The translations under genes and the position numbers were made by a program. From Candidatus Eisenbacteria bacterium (lineage in GTDB: Bacteria; Eisenbacteria; RBG-16-71-46; CAIMUX01; VGJL01), in NCBI GenBank assembly GCA_016867495.1, contig VGJL01000006.1, positions 1 to 56,117 of the forward strand: a DNA stretch of 56,117 nucleotides, written 5' to 3'. Of the stretch, positions 52,401-56,117 are shown piece by piece (position 1 is the first letter of the stretch; the number at the start of each line of letters is the position of its first letter). The notes under the pieces were generated by a model. It was not told the origin of the DNA, searched no databases, and worked only from the letters and a program-made list of their open reading frames with translations.

Positions 52401-54063
52401 AGGCGTGGTTGAAGGAGTATCCGTTGCGATCTGTGATGCGGGTCATCCGGTTCCCGGCGTCGTACTCGTACTTGCCTTCCGCTCCGAGGGCGTCGCGCCA
52501 GATGATCAGGTTTCCGGCCACGCTGTACCAATAGGAGGCCAAGGTCAGGGCCTGACCATCATCCGGCGTCAGCATGAGAGCGACGATGTGATCGCGGTGG
52601 TCGTACTCGATACGGACGGGGCCGCCGAAACTCCCACGAAGCCCGCTCAGCCTTCCGCGCGAATCGTAGAAGAGGTCGATCCGCTCTTCCCGGGACCGCA
52701 GATGGACAAGTGGAGCGACCTCGCCGTTGAGGAAGCGGAAGCCCATGATCGGACAGCCCGTCTCCTCGATCTCATAGAGGGTAGGATCAATCTTGCGGAG
52801 GAGAAGTCCGTCGAAGACGACCTGATCTCTTCCAGCGGGAATGTGGGGGAACTCAGCGGTGTCGCCCTCCTGGTCGATGTAGGCGAACCCCTTCTCGGTT
52901 CGACGCAGCTCTCGCTGGTATTCGTGGCGGAAGCCCCGCCCAATCGGCCCCTCGTTGTGGCTCATCGCCGAGTCGTAGTGGCGCCTCCACTGGAACGGGA
53001 TTCCGCCCGGGATCTCGTAGTCGAGGAAGGTGTCGACGGTCGCCCCCGTCAGCACGTAGACGGGACAGCCGGGTTTCGCGCACGCCTTGTTGGCGGGGGC
53101 CTTGCGCGACTTGAGCATTGCCTTGAGCCTGCTGAAGATCTTGGTCTTCTTGAGGAGCCCGAGGGCCTTCCCCAGGGCCTTGAACAGCCCCTTGAAGATG
53201 CCGCCCATGAGGAAACTCAGGAGGGAGGGCATCGGCACGCCGCCGATGATCACGTTTGGAGAGGCGGAGATCGTGAAGCCGATCACTGCTCCGACGCCGG
53301 GGTCAAACGACCCGCAGTGCTTGGTGATGTCAACAAACAGACGGCCTGCGCGCGCTCCCTCGACCCACACATTCGAGGACCCGAGGAAGACCTCGTAAAG
53401 CGGAACGTAGCCGCCGCACCAGATGCCGAGCCCCATGTCCCCGCAGCGGGCGGCGGGCATCGCGTTGATCAGCGTGCGCGTCGCCCCCGATAGAAACGGG
53501 ATTGGAATGATTGGCCCTGTGCTCGGGAGTGGGATCGGCGGGGCCGGAGGGATGAAGTTGGGTGGGTGCATGTGCGCGTGCGGCAGACCGATGTCCATGT
53601 CCATGATGCGGATCGCCGGTAGTGCGGGGAAGGGGATCATCGCAATAGGCATGGAGATGATCTGTTCAAGGCTTGTGAGCAGATCGAAGGTCGCGCCGAT
53701 CTTGCCGAGGATTCCGGTCGGAGCGACATCGCCCGGATCCGGTGCTGCCATGCCGGTCAGGACCTTGAACTTCTTCCATGCGTCGCCAGCCTGAGCACGA
53801 GCGGAGGTCGCCGCAGCATCGCCGCTGACGCTGTGCCACTTGCCCATGATCCCCTCGGCGAGCCCTGGACCGAAGTCGCCGCCACCGGTCGGATCGGCGG
53901 CCCGCTGCTTCAGACCCTCCCCTGTGTGCTTCCAGACATCCGTCCAGCTCGATTGAGGGGCGTTCGGATCCTTTGCGGCCATCTGCTTGTTGGCCGAGTC
54001 CATCCCCGCCGCGTTCGCGGTGGCGGAGGTCAACACTTGGGCAATGTCAGCTGGATCCGCCAT
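49483..54063 (-). CDS. PAAR-RHS polymorphic toxin with unrecognised C-terminal tip
   Basis: A protein of 1526 residues. Residues 1-150 are a helical N-terminus. Residues ~150-310 are PAAR-like (DUF4150 type): AMPAARCGD, then FLGSSNVWVEGARAGR. Residues ~325-400 are the DUF6531 RHS entry (CPVYVLTGATVDTFLDYEIPGG). Then come some 20 YD/RHS repeats (YDxxGR type) and the core-closing RYIQSDPVGISGSLNLYAYP, ending DIDGL near residue 1303. The last ~222 residues are the variable tip: a Pro/Ala linker, then a domain with DGGMVRVKPDG, PHASKSV, YDAN and a terminal HTDLQ. Such proteins are delivered by type VI or similar systems and the tip is the toxin. No secretion genes are present here. Confidence 0.9.
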   Translation of the reverse strand: MADPADIAQVLTSATANAAGMDSANKQMAAKDPNAPQSSWTDVWKHTGEGLKQRAADPTGGGDFGPGLAEGIMGKWHSVSGDAAATSARAQAGDAWKKFKVLTGMAAPDPGDVAPTGILGKIGATFDLLTSLEQIISMPIAMIPFPALPAIRIMDMDIGLPHAHMHPPNFIPPAPPIPLPSTGPIIPIPFLSGATRTLINAMPAARCGDMGLGIWCGGYVPLYEVFLGSSNVWVEGARAGRLFVDITKHCGSFDPGVGAVIGFTISASPNVIIGGVPMPSLLSFLMGGIFKGLFKALGKALGLLKKTKIFSRLKAMLKSRKAPANKACAKPGCPVYVLTGATVDTFLDYEIPGGIPFQWRRHYDSAMSHNEGPIGRGFRHEYQRELRRTEKGFAYIDQEGDTAEFPHIPAGRDQVVFDGLLLRKIDPTLYEIEETGCPIMGFRFLNGEVAPLVHLRSREERIDLFYDSRGRLSGLRGSFGGPVRIEYDHRDHIVALMLTPDDGQALTLASYWYSVAGNLIIWRDALGAEGKYEYDAGNRMTRITDRNGYSFNHAYDAQGRCVHSVGDDGLYEDWFDYRPADRCTIRTTGDGGRWVYRFDKWGTIAEIVDPYGGSTVFKMDPLGQIVEEIDPGGSATKYIYDERGSHTGRFDPFGRLLPPIHVEPAPPEVSYYDPPQTPREWEYGNLLNGERQPESIAEDPALRHLPIEYVDRLLSRLDGGGFPPTEDGGAHPSSPATVRLDAMQRPIHNVAPTGGIRQWQYDPNGNLTRHIDADGGTRRFKYSSWNLKEQETDPLGHTTHFEYSRRRDVTRVVDPGGADHQFVYDLKDRLIEVRRDGRLMEQYRYDHADSLIEKLDSEGRPLVSFEIGPRNAHKARILASGERQAFEYDWLGRITCAATDDLEVVFDYEAYGRICRDERDGKGIVHGFLGLDLAITEVFGRFITTYDRDPESPSAIIIKDPTGALHRIQTTGTGLVSKSLSNGTVELAAYDDRGRCLRKLRTSPAHPDLAREHAYEYSGEGRLTRRVDDHSRTTTYLYDAAGRLSGEIPPDGRKSAFEYDAAGNLLRQPGLADVRVLPGNLLGSANGKSFLHDSRYGISERSGPAGPTRYEYDSLDRLIRCDRNGSTWQAQYDPLGRRIHKAWGDGEQRTFYWDNARLAAEVRTDGSLRVYVYPDERALVPFLFIEYVNVDADPTSGRRYFVFTDQIGTPTQVEDDSGTTVWTARIEPYGRAVIDPASAIEMPLRRPGHYYDEETGLCYNRFRYYDALLARYIQSDPVGISGSLNLYAYPTDPLTAVDIDGLSGCPGQKGPNNAAQAAGQSGPNAQNAAPPPTAKPKLSAAQRAKVAKEFQEWSAKNPGQVWKSKPQAVADFEAGKTLPNGHQYGKSVKDLDLRGKTPDQIDAELQSKGFTKQPGYINDPKTGQPILDKNGQPMRQDFYTHPDGGMVRVKPDGHAGSPREQPHASKSVRDPYDANTDFKNEGFKVDNDGNAQPKYPKDMNNPHPTGSAENAAFENGWAETVHTDLQ

Positions 54064-55423
54064 CGCCGCCGTCTTCCCGGAACTCGCTCAGCCCGCCGAT
54101 CTTCTGCTTCTGCCTGGTCTCCTTGTAGAAGCGCTCCAGCTTGTCGCAGATGTCGGTCAAGCCCGCCCTGCGCACATCGGCCAGGGCCGGAGCGGTGATG
54201 CCGCGATAGAGCTCGAGGGCCGCGATCCAGGCTTCCTCCGCTTCCCCGTTTCGCTTCTCGAGCGCGAGGGTCTTCGCTTTGCAGTCGAGCACATAGGCTT
54301 CGCCGGGAGGATTGTTGAGGGCCTTGTTCGTCGCCTGGGCGGCATCGAAGCTGCCAAGCGCTTCGTCGACGCGCCCCTCTCTGTGCAGGGCCACGCCGAG
54401 GTTGGTGAGCACCATCGCGAGCAAAGGCTGGCACTTCTGTTCGAGGCAGATCTTGAAGGATTGGACGTATCTATCCTGCGCTTCGGGGAACCGCCCCTGC
54501 TCCAGGTAGGTGTTGCCGAGATTGTAGAGGCAGTTGGCCTGCTCGACAGGCTTCTCCGCTTCCCCCGAGAGTCGAAGGGCCTCCAGGTGGAACCTCTCCG
54601 CTTCGTCGTAACGCTTGTCCGCGAAGGCGAAGGAGGCGGCCATCATCGTGTATTGCCTGCGCTCATCAGGGGTCAGACGGTCCCCCGCCAGGTCGCTCAG
54701 GACGCGCTCTTCGATATCCTCGGGATCCATGTAGAAGTCCTGTGCGATGCAGGCGTCCGAGGCTTGTTCGATTCCTTCGAGAAGGCGGCTCTGCTTCGCC
54801 GCGAGCAGGATGAACTTGGCCCAGTCGCTTGTCGTCTCCGCGACAAGCTGTTTCACGCCCGCCGCCAGCCGCGCCTCATCCTCGACCGACGCCGGGTCTA
54901 GCAGGAGCACCAGGGATCCGATCTGGTCGGGAAGACAGTCGGCGACCGCCGACACGTAGCCGGCCAGGCGCCTCGCCATGGCGTCGGGGTCGCTCTCCTC
55001 CGCCCGGTCTGGCGAAGGGGGAGGCGGAGCAAGATCGACGCCGCTCTGCTTCAGCTCGTCCCGCCAATCCTCGTTGCGACCGACCTGCTCATCGAGAACC
55101 TCCCTGAAGTACCGGGCCGGATCCCCGAAGGGGAGATCCACGTAGCTCATGAGGTGGGGATTCTTCTCGTCCTCCTCCAGCTTCACGAGCATCCGCCGAA
55201 GTCGGTCCTTCAGATCGGGATCGTGGCGGATCACGAGGAGCCGGAGCCCCGGAGTCTCCATGAACGACCGGATCTCGGTGAGCTTCTCCTCGAAGAACTC
55301 TCCAAGTGGCACGCGCAGGGCTTCCCTTAGGCGTTCATCGTAGTGGGAGCGACTTGCCCGGCTCTCCGGGCCGCGCCCCGGTTGACCTCGCCCGATGATA
55401 GGCGCGGTGTTGCACCGCGGCAA
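54047..55423 (-). CDS. TPR protein coupled to the RHS toxin gene
   Basis: A protein of about 458 residues. The N-terminal half (LREALRVPLGEFFEEKLTEIR, GLRLLVIRHDPDLKDRLRRML) is unrecognised. The C-terminal half carries at least four tetratricopeptide repeats (ANCLYNLGNTYLEQGRFPEAQ, LTNLGVALHREGRVDEALGSF). The 3' end overlaps the start of the RHS gene by 17 bases, so both are translated from one message. An adaptor or chaperone role for the RHS protein is inference. The start is unclear: TTG 55423 and GTG 55312 are candidates; the longer frame to 55591 is Pro/Arg-rich and unlikely. A CGCGGTG-CACCGCG hairpin lies near the TTG. Confidence 0.7.
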   Translation of the reverse strand: MPRCNTAPIIGRGQPGRGPESRASRSHYDERLREALRVPLGEFFEEKLTEIRSFMETPGLRLLVIRHDPDLKDRLRRMLVKLEEDEKNPHLMSYVDLPFGDPARYFREVLDEQVGRNEDWRDELKQSGVDLAPPPPSPDRAEESDPDAMARRLAGYVSAVADCLPDQIGSLVLLLDPASVEDEARLAAGVKQLVAETTSDWAKFILLAAKQSRLLEGIEQASDACIAQDFYMDPEDIEERVLSDLAGDRLTPDERRQYTMMAASFAFADKRYDEAERFHLEALRLSGEAEKPVEQANCLYNLGNTYLEQGRFPEAQDRYVQSFKICLEQKCQPLLAMVLTNLGVALHREGRVDEALGSFDAAQATNKALNNPPGEAYVLDCKAKTLALEKRNGEAEEAWIAALELYRGITAPALADVRRAGLTDICDKLERFYKETRQKQKIGGLSEFREDGGDGGSS

Positions 55424-55584
55424 GCGAATGAGGCAGGCCGGCGAGGGGGCCTCTTTACCCCTGGGTCGACCCGGCCAAGCGGGGCCGGGGGAGAAGCCCT
55501 GTGGGAAGACTCTCGCTCCAGGCGCGAAGGGAAGTCCGTCCCCTTCTTGACCCGGATCGTTCGGGATGGCTACGGTCCCGTGCG

Positions 55585-56079
55585 ATGGCATTCAGAAGGG
55601 GCGCGAAGACTGCGGGCCGCCGGGCGGGACTCCTCTTCCTTCCGGTGCTCGATCTTGTCCTCGTGGGCCTAGCGCTTTCCTTTTTGGCCATCCTACTCAC
55701 CGGCGGCGTGATCCTGGAGGTCGGCGGCAGGAAGGTCGATCTGGAGCATGTTCGGCCTTTTCTGGATGGGTTCTTCATCCTTGCCCTGACGCGCTATTTC
55801 CTTCGGACGGCGTCGCCCTTCCTGGGAATCGGAAGGTTTTCCCTCGCGACGCTGCCCGAGAGGCTCCTCGGGTGGCTGACGGGCATCTCTCGGGCCCTCG
55901 CCGGGCTGGACGCGCGCGCCGCCGTACGCCTCATCGGCTGGATCATCATGGGTTCGATCTGCGTGAAAATCCTGAACGCTTGGTTCTTCTACCCTACATT
56001 CCGCATGTCGCATGTGCCATTCTGGCGATTTTCCGATTCCGCCAACACCTGCGATGGCAATGAGTTCTGTCACTCGTAG
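55585..56079 (+). CDS. hypothetical membrane protein
   Basis: A 164-residue protein with three or four hydrophobic stretches: AGLLFLPVLDLVLVGLALSFLAILLTGG, FLDGFFILALTRYFL, VRLIGWIIMGSICVKILNAWFFY. A variable tail ends in SDSANTCDGNEFCHS. The start could be ATG 55585 or an upstream codon. The last 38 bases of the window carry nothing recognisable. Confidence 0.5.
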   Translation: MAFRRGAKTAGRRAGLLFLPVLDLVLVGLALSFLAILLTGGVILEVGGRKVDLEHVRPFLDGFFILALTRYFLRTASPFLGIGRFSLATLPERLLGWLTGISRALAGLDARAAVRLIGWIIMGSICVKILNAWFFYPTFRMSHVPFWRFSDSANTCDGNEFCHS

Positions 56080-56117
56080 TGGATAGCCCTTTCCTCCGCC
56101 AACGCCATGAGAATCCG

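Noticed and set aside
1-56117. CRISPR arrays, tRNA, rRNA and insertion sequences.
   Set aside because: No regularly spaced repeats, no cloverleaf-like or rRNA-like sequence, and no transposase gene or terminal repeats were seen on either strand.

Overview
The window is 56 kb of GC-rich bacterial chromosome (roughly two thirds G+C by eye in the flanks, visibly lower around 11.8-27.6 kb). No rRNA, tRNA, CRISPR array or phage structural gene was seen. Gene content (pyruvate:ferredoxin oxidoreductase, two 7Fe-type ferredoxins, a fused E1 alpha-beta 2-oxoacid dehydrogenase, a tripeptidyl-peptidase II-like protease, an RHS/PAAR polymorphic toxin) fits a free-living, probably uncultured bacterium with an anaerobic or facultative carbon metabolism. 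A candidate phylum of the FCB/Eisenbacteria or Gemmatimonadota type is a guess; the sequence cannot settle it.

Layout. 0-6 kb: envelope proteins (a small carbohydrate-binding-module-like secreted protein, two GT-C type membrane glycosyltransferases, a large polytopic protein). 6-11 kb: nifJ plus a dihydroorotate-dehydrogenase-like gene, an apparent operon ending in a hairpin. 11-14.3 kb: a decayed integron. A broken intI pseudogene lies in the SAME orientation as the cassettes that follow it (the rare 'inverted integrase' layout), then a candidate attI core, a degraded CHRD-domain cassette, an attC with a clear fold, a lipoprotein cassette, a second attC, an ORF6N cassette, a chimeric third attC and a BrnT/BrnA module with a frameshifted toxin. 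14.8-27.6 kb: a long run of same-strand, single-gene, cassette-like units (GNATs, GrpB, SnoaL-like, methyltransferases, alpha/beta hydrolase, TerC, CPBP protease, TspO, DUF488) with short gaps, several decay marks and no convincing attC sites. It is either the eroded remainder of the array or a separate accessory island.

27.7-49 kb returns to core-like genes: rmuC-MOSC, tandem ferredoxins, the secreted TPPII-like protease, a radical SAM/DUF2344 fusion, DedA, a UMF1-type transporter abutting a half aquaporin, a TPP-riboswitch-controlled thiS-thiG-tenI operon, a HAD phosphatase next to a ParB/SbnI-like protein, and the E1 fusion. 49-55.4 kb is a polymorphic-toxin locus on the minus strand: TPR protein, a 1526-residue PAAR-RHS protein with an unrecognised C-terminal tip, and a small gene in the immunity position.

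Main points for follow-up: the inverted, dead integron with recognisable attC sites; the RHS tip and candidate immunity pair; a 50-bp repeat present in inverted copies at two convergent gene junctions 31 kb apart; the half aquaporin; and the cluster of frameshifted, nonsense-bearing or truncated cassette genes.
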